Positions 53,213-62,576 of a stretch of 64,000 nt of DNA are shown here, piece after piece (within the stretch, counting starts at the first letter, position 1; each line of letters opens with the position of its first letter). Under the pieces are notes generated by a model. It searched no databases. It was not told where the DNA came from and saw only the letters and a list, made by a program, of their open reading frames with translations. Location of the stretch: assembly GCA_964405235.1 (NCBI GenBank), contig CAYONG010000088.1, positions 39,019-103,018 of the forward strand, written 5' to 3'. The position numbers and the translations under genes are program-made. Source of the stretch: WS-11 sp964405235. Its GTDB lineage: Bacteria > Eisenbacteria > RBG-16-71-46.

Positions 53213-53686
53213 ATGCATCACGGGCGGCTGAAGGCGTCGATCGCCGATGTTTTGGATTTGGGGCTGGACCTGCTCCCTCACTACGAACTGGCGGTGATCC
53301 CGATCCTGGACGGCGCCGAGCGCCCCGCCGAGTGGCCCGAGGTCAAGCGCCGCCTACGGGCCGAGGGGGTGCGCACCTCCTCGCATCGCGGCGCGCTCCT
53401 GCTCGAGCCGGGAGAGCTGGACCGCTTCGCTTCGATCGGACTCCTGAGCGGGAACGACGAGTTGCTGCTGTGCACCGAGTGGCAGGACGAGTTCGAGTCG
53501 TTCCCCGGCCGGGTCGGGAGCGAGGGGGCCGACTTCAACGAAGGTACCCCGCTCGGTCTCGAGGAGTGGATGATCGACAGCGGCTGCCTGCTGGTGCTCG
53601 GGGACGGCGCGGGACTCAACTTCGCCACACTCGACGGTGGGCTGGCCGATCGGTTGCGCGCGCGCTTCCCCGCCGCGACGGACTGA
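53213..53686 (+). CDS. Hypothetical cytoplasmic protein
   Basis: 157 residues from ATG 53213. A CTG at 53201 has GGAGGAG at a better distance and could be the real start (161 residues). I recognise no family. The sequence is acidic and globular with no signal peptide or membrane segment. Notable stretches are VLDLGLDLLPHYELAVIPIL, RTSSHRGALLLEPGELDRF and EEWMIDSGCLLVLGDGAGLN. The alpha/beta hydrolase gene begins 5 bp after its stop, so the two are probably co-transcribed. The gap before it (53046-53200) contains a GC hairpin (GGGGCGC/GCGCCCC at 53069-53086) that may help terminate the transporter transcript. Confidence 0.6.
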   Translation: MHHGRLKASIADVLDLGLDLLPHYELAVIPILDGAERPAEWPEVKRRLRAEGVRTSSHRGALLLEPGELDRFASIGLLSGNDELLLCTEWQDEFESFPGRVGSEGADFNEGTPLGLEEWMIDSGCLLVLGDGAGLNFATLDGGLADRLRARFPAATD

Positions 53687-53691
53687 CCGGC

Positions 53692-54363
53692 GTGGAGCCT
53701 GCGGCGCGGGAGTCCCGCGGCCCCGCGACCTCACGGTTGCGCGAGGTGGCGCTCGAAGGCCCGGCCGGTGCCCTCGAAGGACTGCTCCTGGAGCGGGACG
53801 CGCATGACCACGCCACGACGGCGGTGGTCTGCCATCCCCATCCGCTCCACGGCGGCACCCTGCACAACAAGGTCGTCCATCGCGTGGCGACGGTGCTCCA
53901 CGAGTTCGGGGCGGCGGTCCTGCGATTCAACTTCCGGGGGGTGCGGGGGAGTGCGGGGGAGTTCGACCGTGGTGCCGGGGAGCTGGAGGACGCGCGCGCG
54001 GCGCTCCGCTGGATGGAGGCGCGCTACCCGGACGCGGGGCGGTGCGTCGCCGGCTTCTCGTTCGGCTCATGGGTGGCCGCGCGTCTGTCGGTTTCCGAGC
54101 CCAAGGTCGAGCGCGTCATCTTGGTGGCCCCGCCGGTGGCGACCGCGGACTTCTCGGCACTTAAGTCAGCCAATGTCCCCAAGCTCGTGATCCAGGGCAC
54201 GCAGGATGACGTCTGTCCGCTCGCCGTGCTCGAGGGCGTGTTCCCGAGTTGGGCCGAGCCCAAGCGGCTCATACGCGTCACGGCTGCTTCGCACTTCTTC
54301 GACCGTCAGCTCGCAGCGTTGGCGGATGCCCTGCGCCAGGGTCTGTCCGCGGGCGGGGTATAG
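53692..54363 (+). CDS. Alpha/beta hydrolase (COG2945-like)
   Basis: 223 residues from GTG 53692. The fold is marked by VVCHPHPLHGGTLHNKVV (the oxyanion-region HPHP motif of this family), RFNFRGVRGS and the nucleophile elbow GFSFGS (G-x-S-x-G with Ser). The Asp is in QGTQDDVCP and the His in AASHFFD. The catalytic triad therefore looks complete. Members are small cytoplasmic esterase-like enzymes of unknown substrate. It follows the hypothetical gene by 5 bp and converges with the CDF exporter gene with a 5-bp gap. Confidence 0.88.
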   Translation: MEPAARESRGPATSRLREVALEGPAGALEGLLLERDAHDHATTAVVCHPHPLHGGTLHNKVVHRVATVLHEFGAAVLRFNFRGVRGSAGEFDRGAGELEDARAALRWMEARYPDAGRCVAGFSFGSWVAARLSVSEPKVERVILVAPPVATADFSALKSANVPKLVIQGTQDDVCPLAVLEGVFPSWAEPKRLIRVTAASHFFDRQLAALADALRQGLSAGGV

Positions 54364-54368
54364 AGACT

Positions 54369-55298
54369 CTACCCGTCGGCCTTGAGCCCGCCGCCCTCGC
54401 GGGCGCGGGCGCGTTCGCTCTCGAGGGCCGGCTCGACGTGCACGACCACGTCCGTGAGCCCGGGCCAGCGTTCCCGCAGCCGCTGCTCGACCCGGTGGCC
54501 GACCGCGTGGGCGGCGGCGATCGGCATCTGAGGATCCACCAGGATGTGCAGATCGAGGTGGATGTCGTCGTCTGAACCGCGCGAGCGCACGTTGTGCGCT
54601 TCGCGCACCCCCGGCTCCTCCAGGGCTGTCCCCTCAACCTGCGCGGGCGGGATGCGGCGTTCGTCGGCGAGCGTCGAGAGGGTGCCCAAGAGGATGCGAA
54701 CCCCGGCGATCGCGATCAGGGCGACGATGATGAACGCGGCCGCCACGTCGGCCCAGCCCACCCCCGCGCGCACGGCCAGAAAGCTGCCCAGCACCAACAG
54801 GGTGGCCGCCACGTCGCTCGCGGTGTGGGCCGCGTCCGAGGTGAGGAGCTCGCTCCCCAGACGACGGCCCTCGCGGCGCTCGACCCACACCACGAATACG
54901 TTGATGGCGAGGGTGAAGCCGATGACGACGAACCCCAGGTTTGAGATGATCGGCGACTCGGAAGTGCGCAGCCGCGCGAGCGCCGAGTTGATGACCTCGT
55001 GGCAGCCGAAGAACAACATCGCTGCCACCCCGAGTGCCGCGAACGTCTCGTACTTGCGGTGCCCGTAGGGATGGTTCGCATCGGGAGGCCTGCGGGCGAC
55101 CGCGACCCCGACCAGTCCGACCACGTTGGACGAGGCATCGAGCAGGGAGTGGATGCCGTCGGCCGTCATGGCGATCGCGCCCGATTTCCAGCCGTAAAGC
55201 AGCTTGGCGACCGCGACCGCCAGGTTGAGCCACAGGATCCGCCACAGCACCGTGGCGATGCGGTCGAAGCGCACAGCGGTCCGCTCGTTCATCGTCAC
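54369..55298 (-). CDS. Cation diffusion facilitator (CDF) metal exporter
   Basis: 309 residues; ATG 55298 or the third codon ATG 55292. There are six membrane helices. Helix 2 has TADGIHSLLDASSN (H50-x3-D54 with D47), helix 5 has SDAAHTASDVAAT (H-x3-D), and HPYGHRKYE lies between helices 2 and 3. The C-terminal cytoplasmic ferredoxin-like domain has DDDIHLDLHILVDP and a final VVVHVEP. H-x3-D at both sites is usual for Zn-type transporters. Mn is possible given the neighbouring Mn/Fe import operon. It exports divalent metal by proton antiport. Confidence 0.9.
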   Translation of the reverse strand: MTMNERTAVRFDRIATVLWRILWLNLAVAVAKLLYGWKSGAIAMTADGIHSLLDASSNVVGLVGVAVARRPPDANHPYGHRKYETFAALGVAAMLFFGCHEVINSALARLRTSESPIISNLGFVVIGFTLAINVFVVWVERREGRRLGSELLTSDAAHTASDVAATLLVLGSFLAVRAGVGWADVAAAFIIVALIAIAGVRILLGTLSTLADERRIPPAQVEGTALEEPGVREAHNVRSRGSDDDIHLDLHILVDPQMPIAAAHAVGHRVEQRLRERWPGLTDVVVHVEPALESERARAREGGGLKADG

Positions 55299-55511
55299 TT
55301 CCCGGGTCGCTGACGGTGAAGTCCTGCCGAAATGGCGCCCTTCGGGAGGGCGCGGCGGTCAAATCTTGTCATACCCGTGACTCCGCCCCGGAACCGCTCC
55401 ATGCCGCCAATCGTCCAGTTCATGTACCATCGTCTTCCGCTTGAGGGGGCCCGAGTCCCCGTTTCACCGCTGCGGCCTGCCACTGCGCTCGAGACAACCC
55501 GAGGAGGTCGT

Positions 55512-56903
55512 TTGAATCGCAACCGCTGGATCCTCGTCGCCACCCTGCTGGTCGTCGCCATGTTCGGTGCCTGGTGGTGGAGATCCCGTAGCGCAGCCGG
55601 GGCGCCGAAGTATCGCACGGCCGAGGCGGATCGGGGGAGCATCGAAAGCGTGGTCTCGGCGACCGGGACCATCCGCCCTGTGATCCAGGTCGAGATCGGC
55701 AGCCAGGTGAGCGGCACCGTGGACAAGCTCCACGCCGATTTCAACTCCCGGGTGCGAGCGGGCCAGGTCATCCTCGAGCTCGAGCGTTCCTCGTTCCGGG
55801 CGCGCGAGGTACAGGCGGAGGCCGCCGTGGCGCGCGCCGAGGCCTCGGTCAAGGACTCAGAGCGCGGACTCGCCCGTGCCCAGGAGCTGTTCAGCCAGAA
55901 GTACCTGTCGCAGGCCGAGCTGGATGCCGCGACGGTCGCGGTGGAGCTGCGCAAGGCCGACCGCATGCAGGCCCTGGCCCAGCTCGAGGCGGCGCAAGTG
56001 GACCTGCGGCACGCCACCATCCGCTCGCCGATCGACGGGGTGGTCATTTCGCGCTCGATTGACCTCGGCCAGACGGTGGCGGCAAGTCTCCAGGCCCCAA
56101 AGCTGTTCGTGATCGCCAACGACCTCTCGCAGATGCAGGTCGAGAGCAAGATCGACGAGGCCGACATCGGCCGCCTGCGCACCGGCCTCTCAGTCTCGTT
56201 CACCGTCGACGCGTTCCCGGATCAAGCGTTTAAGGGCCGGGTGGCGCAGGTGCGGCTCGAACCTCTCATCGAGCAGGGTGTGGTCACCTACACCACCGTC
56301 ATCCAGACCCGGAATCCCGACCTGATGCTCCGCCCCGGCATGACCGCGAACGTGACGGTCAGGATCGAGCGGCGCGACGACGTGATGCGCATCCCGAACG
56401 CGGCGCTGCGTTTCCGTCCGCCGGCGCCCGCCGGGGGTCCCGGGGGAGCGGGCAACGGCGCGCGCGGTCCGAATGGGGCGGTTGCGATGGCGGGTGGTGG
56501 CGGCCAAGGTGGCCAGGGCGGTCGCAGCGAGGCGCGGGCCGCAACGCGCGGGGAGGGCCGGGGGGCGCCGTCGGCCCCGGGGGCTCAGGGAACCCAGAGT
56601 CCTGGCGGGCGCAATGGCAAGGGCGCATCCGGAGCTGGAGCGCGCGGTCCCGCGTCCGCGGACGGCCCTCCGGGGACCCGCCCCACGGCGATCTACGTGC
56701 TCAGGGACGGCAGACCCGAGCGAATCATGGTGCTCACCGGCATCACCGACGGCTCGTTTACCGAGGTGATGGGGGATGCGCTCAAGCCGGGTGACATGCT
56801 CATCGTCGGCACTGAGCTTGCGGCGCGAGGCCCGAACCTCCAGCCGCCGCCCGGCATGGGGGGCCCGCAGTTCCGCGGCCCGGGGGCCGGAGGCCGGCGA
56901 TGA
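55512..56903 (+). CDS. Efflux periplasmic adaptor (MacA/HlyD-type) with glycine-rich insert
   Basis: 463 residues from TTG 55512, preceded by GAGGAGGT with good spacing; the frame is open to 55332 but that part is not protein-like. One N-terminal membrane anchor (WILVATLLVVAMFGAWWW) is followed by a lipoyl/barrel-sandwich domain with a helical hairpin (VSATGTIRPVIQVEIGSQVSG, long coiled coil about 90-160). A beta-barrel follows (LRPGMTANVTV). Residues about 303-390 form a Gly/Ala/Arg/Pro-rich low-complexity insert before the last membrane-proximal strands. The protein bridges an inner-membrane transporter to an outer-membrane channel. Its stop overlaps the permease start by 4 bp. No outer-membrane TolC gene is nearby. 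Confidence 0.88.
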   Translation: MNRNRWILVATLLVVAMFGAWWWRSRSAAGAPKYRTAEADRGSIESVVSATGTIRPVIQVEIGSQVSGTVDKLHADFNSRVRAGQVILELERSSFRAREVQAEAAVARAEASVKDSERGLARAQELFSQKYLSQAELDAATVAVELRKADRMQALAQLEAAQVDLRHATIRSPIDGVVISRSIDLGQTVAASLQAPKLFVIANDLSQMQVESKIDEADIGRLRTGLSVSFTVDAFPDQAFKGRVAQVRLEPLIEQGVVTYTTVIQTRNPDLMLRPGMTANVTVRIERRDDVMRIPNAALRFRPPAPAGGPGGAGNGARGPNGAVAMAGGGGQGGQGGRSEARAATRGEGRGAPSAPGAQGTQSPGGRNGKGASGAGARGPASADGPPGTRPTAIYVLRDGRPERIMVLTGITDGSFTEVMGDALKPGDMLIVGTELAARGPNLQPPPGMGGPQFRGPGAGGRR

Positions 56904-58120
56904 GCCTGGTCGAGCTGTTCATGCTCGGTCTGCAGGCGCTGTCGCGCAATCGCATGCGCTCGGCGCTCACCGTGCTCGGAATCGTCATCGGCGTGGCGGC
57001 GGTGATCGCCACGCTGGCGATCGGCCAGGGCGCGCGCGAGGCCGTCCAGGCGCAGATCCGCTCGCTGGGTGCCAACACCCTGACTGTCATGGCGGGCACC
57101 GTCACGGCGGGCGGGGTGCGCATGGGCGGGATGGGCAGCAACAACTCGCTCACGGTCGAGGACGCCGAGGCGATCAAACGCGAGTGCCCCGCCGTCCAGG
57201 CGGTGGCGCCCATCGTGCGCACCAACGGTCAGGTGGTCTACGGCGCGAGCAACTGGGCCACCCAGATCCAGGGCACCACCGCGGACTTCCCGATCGTGCG
57301 CGCGTGGCCTGTTGGCAGCGGCGTCTTCATCACCGACTCGGACGTGCGCGGGGCGGCCAAGGTGTGCGTGCTGGGCAAGAACGTGGCCGAGCAGCTGTTC
57401 GGGGACGCCGATCCGGTCGGGAGCACGATCCGCATCAAGGACATGCCCTTCCGGGTGGTCGGGGTGCTCAGCATGAAAGGCGGCCAGAGCTGGGGCGGGA
57501 GCCAGGACGATGTCATCATTGTGCCGCTCACCACCGCCCAGCGGAAGCTCGCCGGCCGCACCAATGTGAACTCGATCGGGGTCTCGGCCGCGAGCGAGCG
57601 GGAGGTGACGGCGGCCGAGGAGCAGGTCACCGAACTCCTGCGCCAGCGTCATCGCATCCGGCCCGGCATGGACCAGGACTTCTTCCTGTTCACGCAGCAG
57701 GAAATCGCCAGCTCTGCGGCCGAGACCTCCAAGGTGATGACGTTGCTGTTGGCGAGCATTGCCGCGGTCTCGCTCATGGTGGGCGGCATCGGCATCATGA
57801 ACATCATGCTGGTGTCGGTCACCGAGCGCACTCGCGAGATCGGCATCCGCCGCGCGATCGGCGCCCGGCGCCGCGACATCATGATGCAGTTCCTCGCCGA
57901 ATCGGCGTTCCTCTCGCTCGCGGGCGGGGCGCTGGGCGTGGCGCTCGGGATCGGCGCGGCCACCCTGGTCACCCAGCTCGCGCGCTGGCCAACCATGATC
58001 CAGCCCGCGGCGGTCATGCTGGCGTTCGGGTTCTCGACCGCGATCGGGATCTTCTTCGGTTACTACCCGGCGCTGCGCGCTTCAGGATTGGACCCGGTCG
58101 AGGCGCTGCGGTACGAATAA
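56900..58120 (+). CDS. MacB-type ABC transporter permease (FtsX-like)
   Basis: 406 residues: first membrane helix (SALTVLGIVIGVAAVIATLAI), a large periplasmic MacB-PCD domain (ANTLTVMAG to about residue 260), then three helices at the C-terminus including SLMVGGIGIMNIMLVSVTERTREIGIRRAIGAR, whose motif is the usual coupling element, and VEALRYE at the end. It lacks any ATPase domain, and no ABC ATPase gene adjoins it, although these adaptors and permeases are normally grouped with one. The ATPase must be elsewhere. It is expected to work with the upstream adaptor in macrolide-like or lipoprotein/peptide efflux by mechanotransmission. Confidence 0.9.
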   Translation: MSLVELFMLGLQALSRNRMRSALTVLGIVIGVAAVIATLAIGQGAREAVQAQIRSLGANTLTVMAGTVTAGGVRMGGMGSNNSLTVEDAEAIKRECPAVQAVAPIVRTNGQVVYGASNWATQIQGTTADFPIVRAWPVGSGVFITDSDVRGAAKVCVLGKNVAEQLFGDADPVGSTIRIKDMPFRVVGVLSMKGGQSWGGSQDDVIIVPLTTAQRKLAGRTNVNSIGVSAASEREVTAAEEQVTELLRQRHRIRPGMDQDFFLFTQQEIASSAAETSKVMTLLLASIAAVSLMVGGIGIMNIMLVSVTERTREIGIRRAIGARRRDIMMQFLAESAFLSLAGGALGVALGIGAATLVTQLARWPTMIQPAAVMLAFGFSTAIGIFFGYYPALRASGLDPVEALRYE

Positions 58121-58147
58121 CGCACCGCTGGGGCTGGCACGAGCGAC

Positions 58148-59467
58148 GTGCCGCCGCCCCGCGCCCCCGATCCTTGGGAGCCGCGCGTGACCCTGAACTG
58201 GCGCCAACTCAAGGCGGTGGTGCTGGAGAGCGATGACTGGGGGCTGTGCGCCTGGGTCCCGGACGATCTGGCCTACCAGGCGCTGGCGGCGTCCCCGGCC
58301 TTCCGGAACCCCGCCGCGCGCGCCTACTCACGCTCGACCCTCGAAAGCGCCGACGACGTGGCGCGGCTGGCGGCGGTCCTGCTCGAGTTCCGCGGGCGTG
58401 ACGGTCACCCGCCGGTCTGGCAAGCCAACACGGTGATGGCCACCCCCGACTTCGCGCGCCTCCAGCCGCCGCGCTTCGAGTGCGCGACGCTGCCGGTTGT
58501 GCACTATCCGGATTTCCCATCGCGCTGGCAGCGCCCCGGGTTGTGGGACGAGGTCCAGCGCGCCCGCGACGCGGGCGTGTGGTGGCCCGAGCTTCACGGT
58601 CTGGTCCATCTCCCGCAAACGGCATGGCTCCAGGCGCTGCGTGCGGGCGCCGACGACGCGCTCCGGGCGCTCGCGCATCAGTGCTTCGTCTGCGCGGCCG
58701 TCGAAGCCGGGGCCGAGTACGACCCGGGGGAGCCCGCCGAGGTGCGCTCGCGCGCGCTCGTGCACGCGGTCGAGCGCTTCCGCGAGCGCTTCGGCCGCGC
58801 GCCCGATTCGCTGTGCGCGCCGGACTACCGCTGGGACGAACGGCTCGAGGCCGACGCCGAGGCGCTCGGGGTCACGACCTTCCAGGGTCGCTCCGAGCAG
58901 ATGGGACACCGGTTCCGCCGCCTGCGTCACATGTTCGGGCGGCTGCGCTGGCGGGGGAGCCGCGGGCGGCGCTTCGACATGCCGGCGCGCATCGCGTTCG
59001 AGCCGCGCGGCGACGCCGCGTCCGGCTCGCGGCTTGGGGCAGCGGCCGCCCATCGCAAGGTGCGCGCGGCGTGGGGGCGCGGGCAGCCGGCGGTGGTCAG
59101 CAGCCACCGTCTGAACTACGCGCACCTCGACCCGGCGTGGCCCGAGGCGGGGCGCGGGGCGCTCCGCGCCCTGCTCGCGCTGTTCGCCCGCGACGGGGCG
59201 ATCTTCCTGACCGATGCCGAGGTGCGGTCCCTCCACGAAAACGCGTGGTCGTTGCGCGCGCTGGCGGCTCGGACGGCGCTGCTGCGCTATTACGGCGAGC
59301 CGCGCGCGCGCGTACGCATCCCGGCCCCGGCCGGGGCCACCGGGGTCGCGCTCCGCGCGGCGCGGGGCGCCCGTGGAGCCGAGGCCCCGCGCCTCGCCAT
59401 GGAGGCGGGCAAAGTGGTGGCCGAGCTTGGCCCGGGCGAATACGTCATCGAGTGGACGGGCGCATGA
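58148..59467 (+). CDS. Polysaccharide deacetylase-like (NodB-type fold) protein
   Basis: 439 residues from GTG 58148; GTG 58187 is an alternative. The early LESDDWG motif and the later ELHGLVHLP (H-x3-H) fit the metal-binding Asp and two His of carbohydrate esterase 4/NodB-type barrels. CAPDYRWDE could be the later Arg/Asp motif. Beyond these motifs it does not look like a standard family member, and the C-terminal ~90 residues resemble a beta-sandwich tail. It likely deacetylates or otherwise acts on a sugar polymer or lipid-linked sugar. Its stop overlaps the following methyltransferase start by 4 bp, and a GT39-like gene follows, which supports glycolipid or surface-glycan work. Confidence 0.6.
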   Translation: MPPPRAPDPWEPRVTLNWRQLKAVVLESDDWGLCAWVPDDLAYQALAASPAFRNPAARAYSRSTLESADDVARLAAVLLEFRGRDGHPPVWQANTVMATPDFARLQPPRFECATLPVVHYPDFPSRWQRPGLWDEVQRARDAGVWWPELHGLVHLPQTAWLQALRAGADDALRALAHQCFVCAAVEAGAEYDPGEPAEVRSRALVHAVERFRERFGRAPDSLCAPDYRWDERLEADAEALGVTTFQGRSEQMGHRFRRLRHMFGRLRWRGSRGRRFDMPARIAFEPRGDAASGSRLGAAAAHRKVRAAWGRGQPAVVSSHRLNYAHLDPAWPEAGRGALRALLALFARDGAIFLTDAEVRSLHENAWSLRALAARTALLRYYGEPRARVRIPAPAGATGVALRAARGARGAEAPRLAMEAGKVVAELGPGEYVIEWTGA

Positions 59468-60201
59468 GCGGTCAGTGGCGGGTGGTCACGCGCGGTGGTC
59501 CAGGGCGCTGGTCGGCGTGGCGCTACAACTGGCTCATCCATCACCAGGTGATCGGCGCCCTGCTGCGCGCGCGGCCCCACGCGCACGGTGTGCTGCTCGA
59601 CGTGGGCTGCGGCGACAAGCCGTTCGCCCGCTGGTTCGATGGACACGTCACCCGGTACCTGGGGACCGACCTCACTTCGTCGCCCTATCTCGGCGGCGGG
59701 CTGGACGGCGGGCGGCCCGAGGTGTTCGCGCGCGGCGAGCGGCTCCCGTTCCGCGACGGGTCGGTGGACACGGTGCTGGGGCTCTCGATGCTCGACCACT
59801 TCCCGGAGCCCGGGCCGCTGCTCTTCGAGGCGCACCGGGTGTTGCGACCGGGCGGCATCCTCATCCTCGAGTTCCCGCAGATGGTCCCGCTCCATGACGA
59901 GCCCCATGATTACCTGCGCTATACGCGCTTCGGCGCCGCCTGGCACCTCGAGCGCGCGGGGTTCGAGCCGCTGGAGATCATCCCGTTCGGAGGGCTTCCG
60001 GCCCGCGTCGGTCTCACCATGATCGCGGCCCTGAACCGCCTGAACCGCGGCCCCACGCGCCTCATCACCGAACTGCCCGTGCGGGCGCTCTACGTTGTGC
60101 TCCAGCTCCTGTTCGCCGCGCTCGACCGGCTCCTCTTCGATCCGCGCGAGGTGATCGCCCATCTCGCGATCGCACGCCGACGCGAGCCGACCGCATCGTG
60201 A
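59464..60201 (+). CDS. Class I SAM-dependent methyltransferase
   Basis: 245 residues. ATG 59464 overlaps the previous stop. The SAM site is GVLLDVGCGDKPF, followed by LGTDLT, LPFRDGSVDTVLGLSMLDHFPEP and VLRPGGILILEFPQ. The C-terminal ~60 residues are hydrophobic (LYVVLQLLFAALDRLLF) and may lie on the membrane. The substrate is unknown; methyltransferases in this setting often modify glycans or lipids. Its neighbours are the deacetylase-like gene upstream and a GT39-like gene 39 bp downstream. Confidence 0.87.
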   Translation: MSGQWRVVTRGGPGRWSAWRYNWLIHHQVIGALLRARPHAHGVLLDVGCGDKPFARWFDGHVTRYLGTDLTSSPYLGGGLDGGRPEVFARGERLPFRDGSVDTVLGLSMLDHFPEPGPLLFEAHRVLRPGGILILEFPQMVPLHDEPHDYLRYTRFGAAWHLERAGFEPLEIIPFGGLPARVGLTMIAALNRLNRGPTRLITELPVRALYVVLQLLFAALDRLLFDPREVIAHLAIARRREPTAS

Positions 60202-60240
60202 TGGGCGGGTGGGCGCGGACGGACATCGGATGAGCGCGCC

Positions 60241-62385
60241 GTGATGAAGCGACCTTTCCGGGAAGGGTGGGTGGTCGCCGGGCTGGTCCTGCTCGCGCTC
60301 GCGCTCAGGCTCCAGGGGATCGGCGCGGGGCTTCCCGAGGTGTACGAGGAGGCCTATCCCTTCAAGGTCGCGTGGCGGATGTGGGGCTGGGGGCCCGGCC
60401 AGGGGCTCGACCTCAACCCCCACTGGTTCAAGTACCCGGGGCTGATGATCGACCTCCAGTTCCTGGGCCAGGGGCTGCTGTACCTCGTCCTCACGGCGAC
60501 CGGAGCCGTCCACTCCACGCTCGACTTCCGCGTCCTCCAACAGCTCGACAAGACCCCGTTCTACCTGATGGGGCGCTCAATCACGGCGCTGCTCGGCGCC
60601 GCCACGGTCATTCCGGTATTTGTGATGTCGCGCCGTATCGCGGGCCGGGGTTCAGGCGCCGCCGCTGCGGTGCTGGTGGCGCTGAGCCCGCCGCTGATCG
60701 CCAGGTCGCAGGTGATCGAGGTGGACGTGCCACTCACGCTGCTGGTGGCGTGCGGACTGCTCGCCGCCATTCGCCTGGGAGAAGGGCTCACGCTGCGGCG
60801 CGCGCTCGCCGCCGGCGTGGTGACCGGGCTGGCGACCACGGCCAAATATCCAGGGGTTCTGCTTGCGATTCCCTGCATCGTGGCGATCGCGCTGGGTTCG
60901 CGAGTGTCGGCTCCGGCTCCGGCCACGGCCCGCGCTCGCAAGGCATCGCGGGGATGGGATCGAATCATCGCGTGGCCGGCCGCTTGCGCGGTGTTTGGCA
61001 TCGCGCTGCTCGCCGCCGTGTTCGTCGTCTCCCCGTACCTCTTCCTCGACCATCGATCGGCGCTCGCCGATCTCGCCGTCGAGCGCGAGCACATGCGGCT
61101 CGGCCACTTCGGCTCGGATCTCGGACTCACGTGGCGCAGCTACCTGCGCGCCTGGTTCGGCGGCATCGCCGGTCCGACGCTGACGCTCGCGTCCGCGGCC
61201 GGACTCGTCGTCTACCTCGGGGCCCGCCGGCGGGCCTGGGCGGTGCTCGTCGGCAGCTTCGTCATCACCTACGCGGCGCTGGTCTCGTCGTTCGCGATGA
61301 AGGCCGACCGCTACCTGCTGCCTCTGCTGCCGGCCGCGATCGTGTTCGCGTGCGCCCTGGCGGCCGAGCTGTGCGGGCGGCTCGCGGGCGCGGCGCCCGG
61401 CGGCCCCGAGTCCCGCGAGGGACGGCACGCCCGAGCCGGAAAGGCAGATAGGGCGGCGGGTCCGCGATCGGGGCGCGATGTCGCCCGGCCGTCCTCCCGT
61501 CCGCCCGCCTGGACCGCCAACCGCGCGGGGCTCGCGCTCACCGGGATGGCTGCGCTCCTCGTACTCCCGGCGCTGGTCGCCCTCCCGGGTCACCTCGCCG
61601 CGCTTCGCCCCGATACCCGTACACTCGCCAAAGCGTGGTTCGAGGCCAACGTTCCCACCGGAGCGTTGGTGGTGAGCGAGCAGTACGGGCCGCCGCTGCT
61701 GAGCCCGCTCGAGCTGCAGGCCATCGACCGCGATCTGTTGCCGGCGCTGCAGCAGCGCGGCTACCAGCCCAAGCTCTACGCGCTGGTCTCGGTGCCGCTC
61801 TTCCAGGTCGCCCCCGAGCGCTCGGCTCGCTTCTACGACCCGACCCTCTACCGCGTCGCGGACGTGTTCGTCGTCACCGGCTCGGTGCGCGATCGCTACC
61901 GGCGCGAGCCGTTGCGCTTCGCCGCGCAACTCGCCTTCTACGACACGCTCGCGTCGTCGTGGGAGCGCTGGCGGGAGTTCCCGGCCAACGGTGGGCCGGG
62001 GCCCGGGATCACGGTCTATCGTCAACCCGGGCACGCCCAGGTGTTTGCGGCGCGCCGTCCGTCGCCCGGCGCCCCGCCGATGCTGGGGGCGGGGCCGCCG
62101 AGCGGGGGGGAGGCCTACTTCTACTACAACCTGGGGCTCAACTACGAGCTGTTCGGGTTCGTCGCTGAGGCGCTTCCCGTCTACCTCGAGGGCCTGCGTT
62201 CCGCGGCCACCGATCCGGTCTCGGCGACCGGGTGCGCCGAGCGCGCGGCGGGGCTGCTGGAACGAGTCGGGCGTGCCGCCGACGCTGGTGTCCTGCTCGA
62301 GCGCGCAGCGTTGCAGGCGCCGCGCCCCGCCGACGCGGCACGGCTGCGGACGCTGCGCTCGCGCATCCTCGGCGGCGGGGGATGA
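60241..62385 (+). CDS. Polyprenyl-phosphate-sugar glycosyltransferase (GT39/ArnT/PMT-type)
   Basis: 714 residues; GTG 60241 immediately precedes ATG 60244, either may start. About twelve membrane helices. The first luminal loop holds the acidic pair expected of GT-C enzymes (VYEEAYPFKV). SPPLIARSQVIEVDVPL matches the second conserved acidic loop of the family. A hydrophilic low-complexity stretch (about 385-425) separates the helical core from a C-terminal periplasmic domain with two TPR-like helices (NLGLNYELFGFVAEALPVYL). It transfers a sugar from a polyprenyl-phosphate carrier to a lipid or protein acceptor on the periplasmic side. Acceptor unknown. Confidence 0.82.
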   Translation: MMKRPFREGWVVAGLVLLALALRLQGIGAGLPEVYEEAYPFKVAWRMWGWGPGQGLDLNPHWFKYPGLMIDLQFLGQGLLYLVLTATGAVHSTLDFRVLQQLDKTPFYLMGRSITALLGAATVIPVFVMSRRIAGRGSGAAAAVLVALSPPLIARSQVIEVDVPLTLLVACGLLAAIRLGEGLTLRRALAAGVVTGLATTAKYPGVLLAIPCIVAIALGSRVSAPAPATARARKASRGWDRIIAWPAACAVFGIALLAAVFVVSPYLFLDHRSALADLAVEREHMRLGHFGSDLGLTWRSYLRAWFGGIAGPTLTLASAAGLVVYLGARRRAWAVLVGSFVITYAALVSSFAMKADRYLLPLLPAAIVFACALAAELCGRLAGAAPGGPESREGRHARAGKADRAAGPRSGRDVARPSSRPPAWTANRAGLALTGMAALLVLPALVALPGHLAALRPDTRTLAKAWFEANVPTGALVVSEQYGPPLLSPLELQAIDRDLLPALQQRGYQPKLYALVSVPLFQVAPERSARFYDPTLYRVADVFVVTGSVRDRYRREPLRFAAQLAFYDTLASSWERWREFPANGGPGPGITVYRQPGHAQVFAARRPSPGAPPMLGAGPPSGGEAYFYYNLGLNYELFGFVAEALPVYLEGLRSAATDPVSATGCAERAAGLLERVGRAADAGVLLERAALQAPRPADAARLRTLRSRILGGGG

Positions 62386-62576
62386 GGACCGCCACGAAGG
62401 AGGTCGTCGCGTTCTTGACCCTCTTCTTTCGCGGGTGCTAGTGTCCCGCCCCGTGCACGCCCTGTGTCACATCCCGGTGCCCGCTGCCGCCGTGCGACCC
62501 CCCGCCCTGCCGAACGCGTCCTGGCCGGCCCTGCGCTATGTCCCGGGGCCCCCGGCCGGGGTCTGAGCCCGGCGCC

